From: Gemmatimonadota bacterium
GTDB lineage: Bacteria > Gemmatimonadota > Gemmatimonadetes > Gemmatimonadales > Gemmatimonadaceae
Direction: 5' to 3'
Length of the DNA: 64,000 nt
NCBI GenBank assembly: GCA_016191225.1
Contig: JACPPC010000022.1
Location: forward strand, 1-64,000
Both the position numbers and the translations under genes were made by a program. This document shows positions 17,303 through 25,575 of this stretch, piece after piece; the first letter of the stretch is position 1, and every line of letters starts with the position of its first letter. The notes below the pieces were generated by a model. It was not told where the DNA came from. It saw nothing but the letters and a program-made list of their open reading frames with translations, and ran no database searches.

Positions 17303-17398
17303 GATGGCGGCGGTTTGGGGAGTCTGCCGTGCCTACGACGCCCCCTTCCATGCGGTTTCGGGTCGCTTCGGCCTGTCTTCGGTGTTAGGATTGGCCGG

Positions 17399-18340
17399 AT
17401 GTCCGCCCCTTCCGCCCCCCTCGCGCTCTCGGTGCGCGGACTCGTCAAGCGCTACGCCGACGTCACGGCGGTGGACGGCCTCGACCTCGAGGTGCGCGCT
17501 GGCGAGTGCTTCGGCCTGCTCGGTCCCAATGGCGCGGGCAAGACGACCACGATCGAGATCTGCGAGGGGCTGACCGCGGCCGACGCCGGCGAAGTGACGG
17601 TGCTCGGCCGCCGCTGGGACCGTCACCCGCGGGAGCTGCGCGAGCGGCTCGGCATCTGCCTCCAGGACACGCAGCTCAGCGACAAGCTGACGGTCGAGGA
17701 GACGCTGACCCTGTTCGCATCGTTCTACGATGTCGCCAGGCCCGTGGACGACGTGATCGCGATGGTCTCGCTCGGCGAGAAGCGCGCGAGCCGCGTGGTG
17801 GGGCTGAGCGGCGGGCAAAAGCAGCGGCTCGCCGTGGCCTGCGCGATGGTGGGGGAGCCCGAGCTCCTCTTCCTCGACGAGCCGACGACGGGGCTCGATC
17901 CCCAGTCGCGGCGGCAGCTGTGGGAGCTGGTGGAGCGGTTCAAGTCCACCGGGCGCACGGTGGTGCTCACGACGCACTACATGGAGGAGGCCGAGGTCCT
18001 CTGCGACCGGGTGGCGATCGTCGACCACGGCAAGGTGATCGCCCTCGGCACGCCGCGCGAGCTGGTGGCGTCGCTCGACGCCGAGCACGTGGTGGACTTC
18101 ACGCTCGCACACGACGCCGAGGTGGCGCTCGACCTCCTGCAGGCGCTCCCCGGCGTGCGGAGCGCGCGCCGGACGGCGGGGCTGTACGAGCTCGCGGTGG
18201 GGGCGGTGCACGAGGCGCTGCCGGGGCTGCTGGCGCTGCTCGCGGCGCGCGGCGTCGAGCTGGCCGAGCTCAAGACGCACTCGCCGACGCTCGAGGACGT
18301 GTTCGTGGGACTCACCGGCCGGGCGCTGCGCGATGAGTGA
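17399..18340 (+). CDS. ABC transporter ATP-binding protein (ABC-2 exporter type)
   Basis: The 313-residue nucleotide-binding subunit has Walker A (GPNGAGKTT), Q-loop (CLQDTQ), signature LSGGQKQR, Walker B (ELLFLDEPTTGLDPQ) and H-loop (TTHYMEEAE). It has the C-terminal extension of daunorubicin-resistance-type exporters (THSPTLEDVF). It should energise the permease encoded next, whose start overlaps its last eight bases. The cargo is unknown. Confidence 0.94.
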   Translation: MSAPSAPLALSVRGLVKRYADVTAVDGLDLEVRAGECFGLLGPNGAGKTTTIEICEGLTAADAGEVTVLGRRWDRHPRELRERLGICLQDTQLSDKLTVEETLTLFASFYDVARPVDDVIAMVSLGEKRASRVVGLSGGQKQRLAVACAMVGEPELLFLDEPTTGLDPQSRRQLWELVERFKSTGRTVVLTTHYMEEAEVLCDRVAIVDHGKVIALGTPRELVASLDAEHVVDFTLAHDAEVALDLLQALPGVRSARRTAGLYELAVGAVHEALPGLLALLAARGVELAELKTHSPTLEDVFVGLTGRALRDE

Positions 18341-19412
18341 ACATGGGTCGGCCCGGGTGCGCAAGTCGCGCCGCCTGGTCGAGCGCCCGCTCGCCCAGCT
18401 CACGCTGGTGCGGATGCGCGAGTTCTTCCGCGAGCCGGAGGCGATCTTCTGGACGTTCGGCTTTCCGCTGCTGCTCGCCGGGGGCCTGGCGATCGCCTTT
18501 CGCAACAAGCCGGCGGAGGCGGTGCCGGTCGCGGTGGTGAGCGGCGCGGCGGGGAGCGAGCGGGTGATCGCGGCCCTCAAGGCCGACAGCGGGCTGGTGG
18601 TCGACGTCCTCGGCGACAGCGCGGCGGCCGCGTCGCTGCGCATGGGGAAGGTGGCGCTGCTGGTGGAGCCGCGCGGCGACAGCGTGCGGTACCGGTTCGA
18701 CAGCGACCGCGCCGAGGCGCGCTCGGCGCGGATGATCGCCGACGTGGCCCTGCAGCGCGCGGCGGGGCGGGTGGACCCGGTGGCCGTGAGCGAGAGCAGG
18801 GTCACGGAAGCGGGGTCGCGCTACATCGACTTCTTCCTGCCGGGGCTGCTGGGGATGAACCTGATGGGGGCGAGCGTCTGGTCGATCGCGTTCAGCGTGG
18901 TGACGGCGCGCAGCAAGCGGCTGCTCAAGCGGCTGTCGGCCACGCCGATGCGGCGCGGGCAGTACCTGGCGAGCTTCATCCTCTCGCGGCTCGTCTTCCT
19001 CGCGATCGAGGTCGGCGTGATCCTCGGCATCGGCACCTGGATGCTGGGCGTGCCGGTGCGCGGGTCGCTGGTGGCGGTGCTGGCGATCACCCTGCTGGCG
19101 GCGCTGGCGTTCAGCGGGATCGGGCTGCTCATCTCGTCGCGGGCGCGGACGGTCGAGGCGGTGAGCGGGCTGGCGAACTTCGTCCTCTTCCCGATGTGGA
19201 TCTTCTCGGGGGTCTTCTTCGCCAGCACCCGCTTCCCCGACGTGGTGCAGCCCCTGATCAAGGCGCTGCCGCTCACGGCCACGAACGACGCGCTGCGGGC
19301 GGTGATGCTGCAGGGGGCGACGCTCGGCAGCCAGGCGCTGAACCTGGCGATCCTCACGGCGTGGCTGGTGGTGACGTTCGTGGCGGCCCTGCGGCTCTTC
19401 CAGTGGCGATGA
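18333..19412 (+). CDS. ABC-2 type transporter permease
   Basis: The 359-residue membrane protein has an N-terminal helix (about 38-55), a periplasmic domain (about 60-155) and a cluster of five or six helices (about 165-358), the standard ABC-2 layout. A typical ARSKRLLKRLSATPMRRGQY cytosolic loop lies before the second helix group. It starts eight bases inside the ATP-binding gene and its stop overlaps the ATG of the EamA gene, so the three are co-translated. The pair probably exports a small hydrophobic compound; which one cannot be inferred. Confidence 0.9.
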   Translation: MSEHGSARVRKSRRLVERPLAQLTLVRMREFFREPEAIFWTFGFPLLLAGGLAIAFRNKPAEAVPVAVVSGAAGSERVIAALKADSGLVVDVLGDSAAAASLRMGKVALLVEPRGDSVRYRFDSDRAEARSARMIADVALQRAAGRVDPVAVSESRVTEAGSRYIDFFLPGLLGMNLMGASVWSIAFSVVTARSKRLLKRLSATPMRRGQYLASFILSRLVFLAIEVGVILGIGTWMLGVPVRGSLVAVLAITLLAALAFSGIGLLISSRARTVEAVSGLANFVLFPMWIFSGVFFASTRFPDVVQPLIKALPLTATNDALRAVMLQGATLGSQALNLAILTAWLVVTFVAALRLFQWR

Positions 19413-20362
19413 GCGCGGGGGGCGCGCCGGCGCGATCGGCGGTGGTGCTGGCCTTCCTCGCGGTGTACGTGCTCTGGGGCTCGAGCTACCTCGGCATCGC
19501 GTGGGCGATCGGCAGCATCCCGCCGTTCCTGATGGCGGGAAGCCGGATGTTCGTGGCCGGCGCGATCCTCACGGCGTATGCGACGTGGCGCGGGGCGGCG
19601 CGCCCGACGGCGACCGAGATGCGCAGTTGCGCGATCCTCGGCCTGATGATGCTCTGCATCGGCAATGGCGCGGTGACGTACGCCGAGCTCACGAGCGCGT
19701 CGGGACGGGTGGCGCTGATCGTGGCGATGACGCCAGTGTGGTTCGTGCTGATCGAGTGGCTGCGCCCCGGTGGCGCACGGCCCACGGGCGTGGTGGTGAC
19801 GGGACTGGCGCTCGGCGCCGCCGGCGTGGCGCTGCTCGTTGGGCCGGACGCCTTCTCCGGCGAGGGGACCTCGGCGGCGGTGATGGGCGAGCTGATCGTG
19901 CTGGTGGGGACGCTGAGCTGGGCGGCCGGGTCGATGTTCGCGAGGCAGACGCCACTGCCGCCGTCGTCGGCGCTGGCGAGCGGGCTGCAGATGCTGTGGG
20001 CGGGAGTCTTCCTCGGGGCGTTCGGGCTGCTGCGCGGCGAGTGGGGAGCGCTCGACGTGGCGCACGTGACGGCGAAGTCGTGGGGCGGGCTCGTGTACCT
20101 CGTACTCTTCCCCTCGCTCATCGGCTACAGTGCGTACACCTGGATCCTCAAGGTGAGTACGCCGGCCAAGGTCGGCACGTATGCATACGTGAACCCGGTG
20201 GTGGCGGTCGCGCTGGGCTGGGCGTTCGCGGGGGAGGCGGTGACGGGGCGGATGCTCGGGGCGGCGGGGGTGATCGTGGCCGGGGTGGCGTTGATCACGT
20301 TCGGCAAGAGCGCCAAGGCCGCCGAGCCGAGGGCGGACTGCGCCGAGGCGGAGCACGCGTGA
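19409..20362 (+). CDS. EamA/DMT-family transporter
   Basis: The 317-residue protein has ten predicted membrane helices arranged as two EamA repeats. It carries YVLWGSSYLGIAWAI at the start of the first and LSWAAGSMFARQ at the start of the second. DMT members of this YedA-like group export amino acids or metabolites. ATGA overlap with the ABC permease upstream and GTGA overlap with the decarboxylase downstream place it in a four-gene operon. One idea is that it exports the decarboxylase product or a related amine; this is speculation from context. Confidence 0.88.
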   Translation: MSAGGAPARSAVVLAFLAVYVLWGSSYLGIAWAIGSIPPFLMAGSRMFVAGAILTAYATWRGAARPTATEMRSCAILGLMMLCIGNGAVTYAELTSASGRVALIVAMTPVWFVLIEWLRPGGARPTGVVVTGLALGAAGVALLVGPDAFSGEGTSAAVMGELIVLVGTLSWAAGSMFARQTPLPPSSALASGLQMLWAGVFLGAFGLLRGEWGALDVAHVTAKSWGGLVYLVLFPSLIGYSAYTWILKVSTPAKVGTYAYVNPVVAVALGWAFAGEAVTGRMLGAAGVIVAGVALITFGKSAKAAEPRADCAEAEHA

Positions 20363-21918
20363 GCACGCCCCCGAACAAGCCCGGCCCGCGCCGCTCGCTC
20401 GACGAGCCCCTCGCCGGCGCCCCCACGCAGGGGGCCGAGTGGGAAGCGCACGTGGCTGCGGAGCTGGCCGGCGTGTCGCTCGCCGCGCCGGGCGACCTCG
20501 GCACCGACGAGTGGCGCACGCACGCCGCCGAAATCATGGAATGGATCGCGCGGTACCTCGAGAAGCCCGAGGTGCACCCCGTGATGTCGCGCGCGGCGCC
20601 GGGATCGATCGCGGCGCAGCTGCCGGGAGCGCCGCCGGCACAGGCGGAGCCGCTCGCGGCGATCCTCGCCGACGTCGACCGGATCGTGGTGCCGGGGCTG
20701 ACGCACTGGAACCACCCGGGGTTCTTCGCCTACTTCGCCAACTCGGCGTCGGTGCCGGGCATCCTCGGCGAGATGCTGACGAGCGCGCTCAACGTGAACG
20801 CGATGCTCTGGAAGACGAGCCCCGCGGCGACGGAGCTCGAGCAGGTGGTGATGGACTGGCTGCGGCAGCTGATCGGCCTCGGGCCCGGCTGGTTCGGGAT
20901 GATCACCGACACGGCGAGCGTGTCGACCTTCCTCGCGCTGGCGGCGGCGCGCGAGGCGCGCCCCGGGCTCGAGATCCGCGAGCGCGGGATGGCCGGGCGC
21001 GGCGACCTCCCCGCGCTGCGCGTGTACACGTCGGAGCAGGCGCACACGAGCGTGGACAAGGCGGCGATCGCGCTTGGGCTCGGGCACAAGAACGTGGTGC
21101 ACGTGCCGGTGGACGGCGACTTCCGCATGCGTCCCGACGCGCTGGAGACGCTCATCGCCGAGGACCGCGCGCGGGGCATGCTGCCGATGGCGGTCGTCGC
21201 GACAGTGGGAACGACGAGCACGGCGAGCCTCGACCCGGTGAGCGAGATCGCCGAGATCTCGCGGGCCGCGGGGGCCTGGCTGCACGTCGACGCCGCGTAC
21301 GGCGGAAGCGTTGCGGTGGTCCCCGAGCTGCAGGGCGTGCTCGACGGCGTGGAGCTGGCCGACTCGCTGGTGATGAACCCGCACAAGTGGCTGTTCACGC
21401 CCATGGATTGCTCGGCGCTCTGGGTGCGCGACCCGGCGGTGCTCAGGCGGGCGTTCGCGCTGGTGCCCGAGTACCTCGTCACGCGCGAGCAGGACGCGGT
21501 GGTGAACTACATGGACTACGGCATCCAGCTGGGGCGGCGGTTCCGGGCGCTCAAGCTGTGGATGGTGCTGCGGGCGTTCGGCGCCGAGGGACTCGCGTCG
21601 CGGGTGCGGCACCAGGTGGCGCTGGCGCAGGCGTTCGCGGGTTGGGTGCGCGCCGAGCCGGGGTGGGTGGTGGAGGCGCCGGTGCACTTCTCGCTGGTCT
21701 GCTTCCGCTGCCAGCCGGCGGGGATGAGCGACGCCGACGCCGACGCGCTCAACGAGCGGGTGATGGCGGCGGTGAACGCGACGGGGGAGGCGTACCTGTC
21801 GCACACGAAGCTGCGCGGGCGGTACGTGCTGCGGCTGGCGATCGGGAACATCCGCACGGACGAGCGGCACGTGCGACGGGCGTGGGAGCTGGTGCGGGGG
21901 GCGACACTTGGTCGATAG
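20359..21918 (+). CDS. PLP-dependent aromatic-L-amino-acid-type decarboxylase
   Basis: This 519-residue group II pyridoxal-phosphate decarboxylase starts at a GTG overlapping the EamA stop. The PLP-binding Lys is in NPHKWLFTPMDCSALWVRD (K343). The HVDAAYGG motif and the THWNHPGFFAYFANSAS substrate-pocket motif are characteristic of DOPA/tryptophan/tyrosine decarboxylases. It should make an aromatic amine and CO2 from an aromatic amino acid; which one is not decidable by eye. A decayed relative lies at 43480-44502. Confidence 0.9.
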   Translation: MSTPPNKPGPRRSLDEPLAGAPTQGAEWEAHVAAELAGVSLAAPGDLGTDEWRTHAAEIMEWIARYLEKPEVHPVMSRAAPGSIAAQLPGAPPAQAEPLAAILADVDRIVVPGLTHWNHPGFFAYFANSASVPGILGEMLTSALNVNAMLWKTSPAATELEQVVMDWLRQLIGLGPGWFGMITDTASVSTFLALAAAREARPGLEIRERGMAGRGDLPALRVYTSEQAHTSVDKAAIALGLGHKNVVHVPVDGDFRMRPDALETLIAEDRARGMLPMAVVATVGTTSTASLDPVSEIAEISRAAGAWLHVDAAYGGSVAVVPELQGVLDGVELADSLVMNPHKWLFTPMDCSALWVRDPAVLRRAFALVPEYLVTREQDAVVNYMDYGIQLGRRFRALKLWMVLRAFGAEGLASRVRHQVALAQAFAGWVRAEPGWVVEAPVHFSLVCFRCQPAGMSDADADALNERVMAAVNATGEAYLSHTKLRGRYVLRLAIGNIRTDERHVRRAWELVRGATLGR

Positions 21919-22456
21919 GGGGTCCACGCGGGGTACGATGCTCGCGGGCGCCCGGGGTGTGTGGATGCGCTCGAGTCCACGCCGCGTGCCGGGACACTGC
22001 GCTCACGAGGTCGGTCAACACTCGACGTTGGTAACCCTCACACAATCCCAGGGGCTCGCGTGCATCGCTACCCTCCTTCGATCGAGTGGCCTCGGCTGTG
22101 CGGTCGACGCTCGATGGGTGCCGCGTCGGACATTATCGACAAGGGTTGAGTCGCTGCATGGGCGACCGTCGCCTGGGCAACGCGACGGTTTCGGCATCCC
22201 CGACGTGCTCGTGATCGTTGCGCGGCCGCTTGGACCGCCGCGGATGGGACCTGCACCTATCTGCACGAGCTACTCAGCCAACTTGCGTCTGTCCTGAGTC
22301 TGACACCTGGTGGACGGAGTCGCGGTAATCGTCGGGACCTGCTCCGTGAGCGCGCCGGAGATCGTGCTGGCGGTGGCACCGGCGCTCCGTGTGACGTGGG
22401 GGCGGCGGCCGGACCACCCGACTTGACGGTTCGTGCTGCAACGGGAGGTTTCGATC
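21919..22456. other. Long gene-free region of lower GC
   Basis: About 540 bases follow the decarboxylase without a convincing coding region. Base composition is visibly less GC-rich than the flanking operons and no frame shows the usual codon pattern. I see no tRNA, clear hairpin or repeat. It resembles the gap before the second copy of the orphan lipoprotein near 62.7 kb only in composition. It may hold the promoter of the lipoprotein gene and remains of an insertion event. Confidence 0.4.
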
Positions 22457-23389
22457 ATGCAGCGCATGACATTTTGCCTCATGACGAGCGCGCTCGCAGT
22501 CGCGTCGCCGTACCTGTCCGCCTGCACCCTCGATCAAGGGTCGGTGTCGCCCGCCTCGGCGCCGGCGATCACCGCCTTCGTCAGCGGAGCAGCGTTGGAG
22601 GCGCTCGATGCCCGCGGCCGATTCGTGCTGCGGAGCCCGGGACGGGACACCCTCTCGGAGACACAGGCGACAGCCCTCGCCGACGCGTATCTACACACGT
22701 ATGGCGTCATGGCCGTCGGTCGGTATCGACGCGAGACGGGCGTACAGTTCGAGCTCGCCGCGGCACGTCCATGCGGACCAGCGTACCTGACGACCAGTCC
22801 GTACGAGTCAGTGTCCGGTGGTTCCATTCAGGCGCAGCGGTACTTCGGGCCACACTGGCTCGTCACCTTCTGCCTCGCGGGAAACCGGCCGATAGTATGC
22901 GTCAGCGTTTCGGCCCTTGCGCTGGAGTTGATTGGAAAGGACCTGCGCGACCCAAACGTCGGTATTCAGCCAGGCGACTTTCGCGAAGAGAGCATTCGTC
23001 CGACGATGGCTGGAGCACCGGTGTCGCCTGAGCTGGCGGTGAAGACTGTGGCCGAGATGCTCGATCGGAGGATCACCACGGTCCCCGTGTTGCTTCAGCC
23101 ACCGCTGCCGTTCATCTCACAGCTCGCGTTGTGGCAGGTCAGCTTGGACCGGCCAGTGCGAGTCAGGGGTTCGCGGTCGGGCGTCGACGTCGATGCCCAG
23201 ATACTGTTTTTTGGATGGGACCTATCCGCCCAATCGATGCGACTTCATCGTTCGCTCGAGTTCGAAGAACGGGCAGACTCGACGATCGCGGTGCATGCTG
23301 GTGTGACTCGAACCGTAGGGGTTCGGAATGCCGACCTGCCCGGTTCTTTCGAGCCCGTGACGGTCATGCGGGCGGGTGCGGCCCCGTGA
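22457..23389 (+). CDS. Orphan lipoprotein, paralogue of the gene at 62959
   Basis: The 310-residue protein has a lipoprotein signal peptide (MQRMTFCLMTSALAVASPYL-SAC, lipid Cys C23) and no recognised domain. I chose this Met because GGGAGG lies nine bases upstream. It shares several blocks with the truncated gene at the right edge of the window: SGAALEALDARGRF, an HWLVTFC strand, and LALWQVSLDRPVRVRG near the C-terminus. The GC content is lower than in the neighbours, which suggests recent acquisition. The function is unknown; localisation is probably the periplasmic face of a membrane. Confidence 0.75.
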   Translation: MQRMTFCLMTSALAVASPYLSACTLDQGSVSPASAPAITAFVSGAALEALDARGRFVLRSPGRDTLSETQATALADAYLHTYGVMAVGRYRRETGVQFELAAARPCGPAYLTTSPYESVSGGSIQAQRYFGPHWLVTFCLAGNRPIVCVSVSALALELIGKDLRDPNVGIQPGDFREESIRPTMAGAPVSPELAVKTVAEMLDRRITTVPVLLQPPLPFISQLALWQVSLDRPVRVRGSRSGVDVDAQILFFGWDLSAQSMRLHRSLEFEERADSTIAVHAGVTRTVGVRNADLPGSFEPVTVMRAGAAP

Positions 23390-23513
23390 CGTGGCAGATG
23401 GCGGCAGGTGGCGTGTCGGCGCAGGCCGCTCAACTCAGGTTCAACCGGACCGGTGGCAGGACTCCGGCCGCGAGAGTCGTCGTCGGTGCGGCGGCCCGCG
23501 ATGCTTGCCCCAC

Positions 23514-23993
23514 TCAGCGCTCCAGCTCCTCCCGCAACGCTTCCAGCTCCGCCACCACTTCGAGATCCCTCGGTCGCCCCGCCGCGCGCTTGACCCTGAT
23601 CAGCCATGGCAGGTCGAGCAGCTGCACCTCACGCTTGAAGAGGGTAATCGTGAGCGCGTGCGGCGCGAGGTCCTCGTACATGCCGCCACCGGTGATTTCG
23701 CCCAGCAGGTCGATCGACCCCGCGGTCGTGGTCAGGGTGAAGTTGAGCCCGGCCTCGAGCGTGCGTGCCGACCACTCGAACGGCAGTCCCGGCGGCGCCC
23801 CCCGCAGGTAGGGCTTGAGCGGGGCCAGCGCCGCCACGAGCCGCGCGAGGTTGTCCTTGTCGCGGGCCGGCACGATGTCGAGGTGGTCGGTCAGCCGCGA
23901 CGAACCGTGCGCGCGGGCGGCGACGCCGCCAACGATGATGAACGCGACCTTGGCGTCACCGAGCGCGGCAAGCAGCCGCTCGAGGCCGGTCAT
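23514..23993 (-). CDS. Nucleotidyltransferase-fold protein, probable toxin of a TA-like pair
   Basis: The 159-residue protein has the start of a pol-beta/MNT nucleotidyltransferase fold (AFIIVGGVAARAHGSSRLTD). Beta-strands follow (FTLTTTAGSIDLLGEITGGG). Where family members carry a D-x-D metal pair, it reads HLD, so one catalytic carboxylate seems replaced by His. Its ATG overlaps the stop of the upstream XRE-type gene (ATGA), the usual antitoxin-then-toxin order of AbiE-like systems. It could be an NTP-transferring toxin or an inactivated version; the assignment rests on fold motif and gene pairing. Confidence 0.7.
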   Translation of the reverse strand: MTGLERLLAALGDAKVAFIIVGGVAARAHGSSRLTDHLDIVPARDKDNLARLVAALAPLKPYLRGAPPGLPFEWSARTLEAGLNFTLTTTAGSIDLLGEITGGGMYEDLAPHALTITLFKREVQLLDLPWLIRVKRAAGRPRDLEVVAELEALREELER

Positions 23994-24376
23994 CGGCGGC
24001 CCTTCGCGCGGGAGCGCGCCCGCCTGGTCGCGGCTTGCAGTTCCCGCATGTCGTGCTGCCATTCGCCGAGCGAGCGCACGCGCTCGTCCACGGTGCGCCG
24101 GAGGTTTTCGCGCAGGAGGGTGCGGTCGACGTCGCGCTTGTACCGCTCCACCACGGCATCGGGGGGCGCGGCGGGCTCGAGGACGAGGCGGAGGGTGAAG
24201 CCGGCCGCCGCCGCCAGCGCCTCGAGGGTGCGCAGGGTGGGGTTCGCGCCGGCGCGTTCGAGGCGCGCCACGGCGGGCTGCGCGATTCCGGCGCGCTCGC
24301 CGAGTTCGCGCTGGGAGAGTCCGGCGCGCCGGCGGGCCTCGGCGACCACCGCGGCCGGGTCGATAATGGCTTTCAT
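23990..24376 (-). CDS. XRE-family HTH protein, probable antitoxin/autoregulator
   Basis: The 128-residue protein has an N-terminal Cro/C1-type helix-turn-helix (about 10-62: AGLSQRELGERAGIAQPAVARLER). A charged helical C-terminal tail follows (DAVVERYKRDVDRTLLRENLRRTVDERV), likely to contact the partner nucleotidyltransferase. It overlaps the downstream gene by four bases. The AT-rich promoter directly ahead, with -10 placed for a leaderless mRNA, is a natural site for autoregulation. The toxin-antitoxin role is inferred from architecture, not demonstrated. Confidence 0.78.
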   Translation of the reverse strand: MKAIIDPAAVVAEARRRAGLSQRELGERAGIAQPAVARLERAGANPTLRTLEALAAAAGFTLRLVLEPAAPPDAVVERYKRDVDRTLLRENLRRTVDERVRSLGEWQHDMRELQAATRRARSRAKGRR

Positions 24377-24404
24377 GTTATTAGTATAGCATTTAGCGTA
24401 TCAT
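24377..24404 (-). promoter_or_regulatory. AT-rich promoter/operator of the XRE-nucleotidyltransferase pair
   Basis: This 28-base stretch is strikingly AT-rich against its surroundings. On the minus strand it contains TATACT, a near-perfect -10 box, seven bases before the A of the ATG, so transcription would start at or next to the start codon (leaderless). Partially repeated ATACGCTAA and GCTATACTAA blocks could be the XRE binding site. No clear -35 box is visible. Confidence 0.55.
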
Positions 24405-24521
24405 TGGACGAGGGCCAGCCCCTGCCGTTCGCCGTCGGCGCCGCGGCGTCAGCCCCCGATGACCAGCGACCCTCGCTCGATCGGGGATCGGCGCGCGACT
24501 AAGTCAATCATTGGCTTGCGT

Positions 24522-24550
24522 TTGAATTGCGTTCAGCACCCAGCTACATT
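24522..24550 (+). promoter_or_regulatory. Sigma70-like promoter of the CbiX-like lipoprotein gene
   Basis: TTGAAT (24522-24527) and TACATT (24545-24550) are separated by 17 bases, a close match to the -35/-10 consensus and spacing. The predicted start of transcription, near 24557, falls inside the palindrome described next. Confidence 0.55.
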
Positions 24551-24555
24551 TCTAC

Positions 24556-24572
24556 ATGAGAACGCTTCTCAT
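24556..24572 (+). promoter_or_regulatory. Fur-box-like operator
   Basis: ATGAGAACGCTTCTCAT is a perfect inverted repeat with 7-base arms and a 3-base spacer. Its core TGAGAAC-G-CTTCTCA follows the 7-1-7 layout of Fur boxes (TGATAAT-N-ATTATCA) and resembles the TGAGAAT variants found in many bacteria. It overlaps the expected transcription start of the downstream gene, the right place for repression when iron (or another metal) is plentiful. Confidence 0.6.
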
Positions 24573-24587
24573 TCACAAGGAGTTCGT

Positions 24588-25532
24588 TTGCGATCGATCT
24601 GCGCAGCCCTCGCGCTGCTCCTTGTCGCCTGCGCGCCAGCGGCGACACGTACGGCCCCGCAACCGTTGGTGCGCACGACTGAACCCGCGGGCGTGCTGGT
24701 GATGGCGCACGGCGGGTCGCCCGAGTGGAACGAGGCGGTCCGGCGCGCCGTGTCCCCCCTCGCCGCCGACGTGCCGACCGTGATCGCCTTCGGCATGGCG
24801 GACCCGGCGACGATGGCCGCCGCGCTGGACTCGTTGCGCCGACTGGGCGTCACCCGTGTCGCCACGGTGCGACTCTTCCTGTCCGGGCGCTCGTTTCTCG
24901 ACGAGACCAGGTACCTCCTCGGCCTCTCCACCATCGTGCCCGCGGTCCCGGGGCACGGGGGACACGACGGCGCGGCGCCGGCGCCGCTCGTACCGCTCGC
25001 AAGCGGCCTGGTCGTCACGACGCACGAGGAGGGGGTGATCACATCGCCTGAGGCACGAGGGATCATGGTCGAGCGTGCCCGCGCGCTGCGCGACCCGGCG
25101 CGGCGCGAGAGCCTGCTGCTGGTCGCCCACGGCATGGGCGATGACGCGCAGGACGCGGACGTGGTGCAGTCCCTGCGGGCGGTCGCAGCGGAGCTGGCGC
25201 CGCTGGGGTTCGAGGCCGTGCAGGTGGCGACGCTGCGCGAGGACTGGCCGAGCAAGCGACAGGGCGCCGAGCAGGTGATTCGCGACTTCGTGGGCCGCGA
25301 GTCCGCGGCCGGCCGCCGCGTGATCGTGCTCCCGATGCGCCTGTGGGGCTTCGGCCCCTACGCCCAGGTCCTGTCGGGGCTCGAGTACACCGCCGGCGAC
25401 GGCCTGTTGCCCCACGCCGAAGTCTCGGCGTGGATCCGGCGCACCGCGGCGCGCCTGCTCTGTGACGGAACGCGCCCTCCTGCCGCGCCGCCCTGCTCCG
25501 GCGCCGGCGCGGCCGCGTCGTCGCTGCGCTGA
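24588..25532 (+). CDS. CbiX/sirohydrochlorin-chelatase-like lipoprotein
   Basis: Translation most likely starts at TTG, five bases after AAGGAG, giving a lipoprotein signal peptide (RSICAALALLLVAC). The mature part holds two CbiX-like halves, each opening with a hydrophobic strand and AHG: VLVMAHGGSPEWNEAV and LLLVAHGMGDDAQDAD. In cytoplasmic chelatases such His residues help insert metal into tetrapyrroles. A His-rich loop (PGHGGHDGAAP) lies between the halves. Export makes a classical chelatase role unlikely; metal or tetrapyrrole binding in the periplasm, repressed through the adjacent Fur-box-like site, is my inference. Confidence 0.78.
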   Translation: MRSICAALALLLVACAPAATRTAPQPLVRTTEPAGVLVMAHGGSPEWNEAVRRAVSPLAADVPTVIAFGMADPATMAAALDSLRRLGVTRVATVRLFLSGRSFLDETRYLLGLSTIVPAVPGHGGHDGAAPAPLVPLASGLVVTTHEEGVITSPEARGIMVERARALRDPARRESLLLVAHGMGDDAQDADVVQSLRAVAAELAPLGFEAVQVATLREDWPSKRQGAEQVIRDFVGRESAAGRRVIVLPMRLWGFGPYAQVLSGLEYTAGDGLLPHAEVSAWIRRTAARLLCDGTRPPAAPPCSGAGAAASSLR

Positions 25533-25575
25533 CCGGGGGAGCGCGCACCCGTCATCATTGCCGCACGGGCGGCCG

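Noticed and set aside
21908-22297. Open frames of 60-130 codons in the gap after the decarboxylase
   Set aside because: None has a ribosome-binding site, a domain or codon bias; treated as non-coding.
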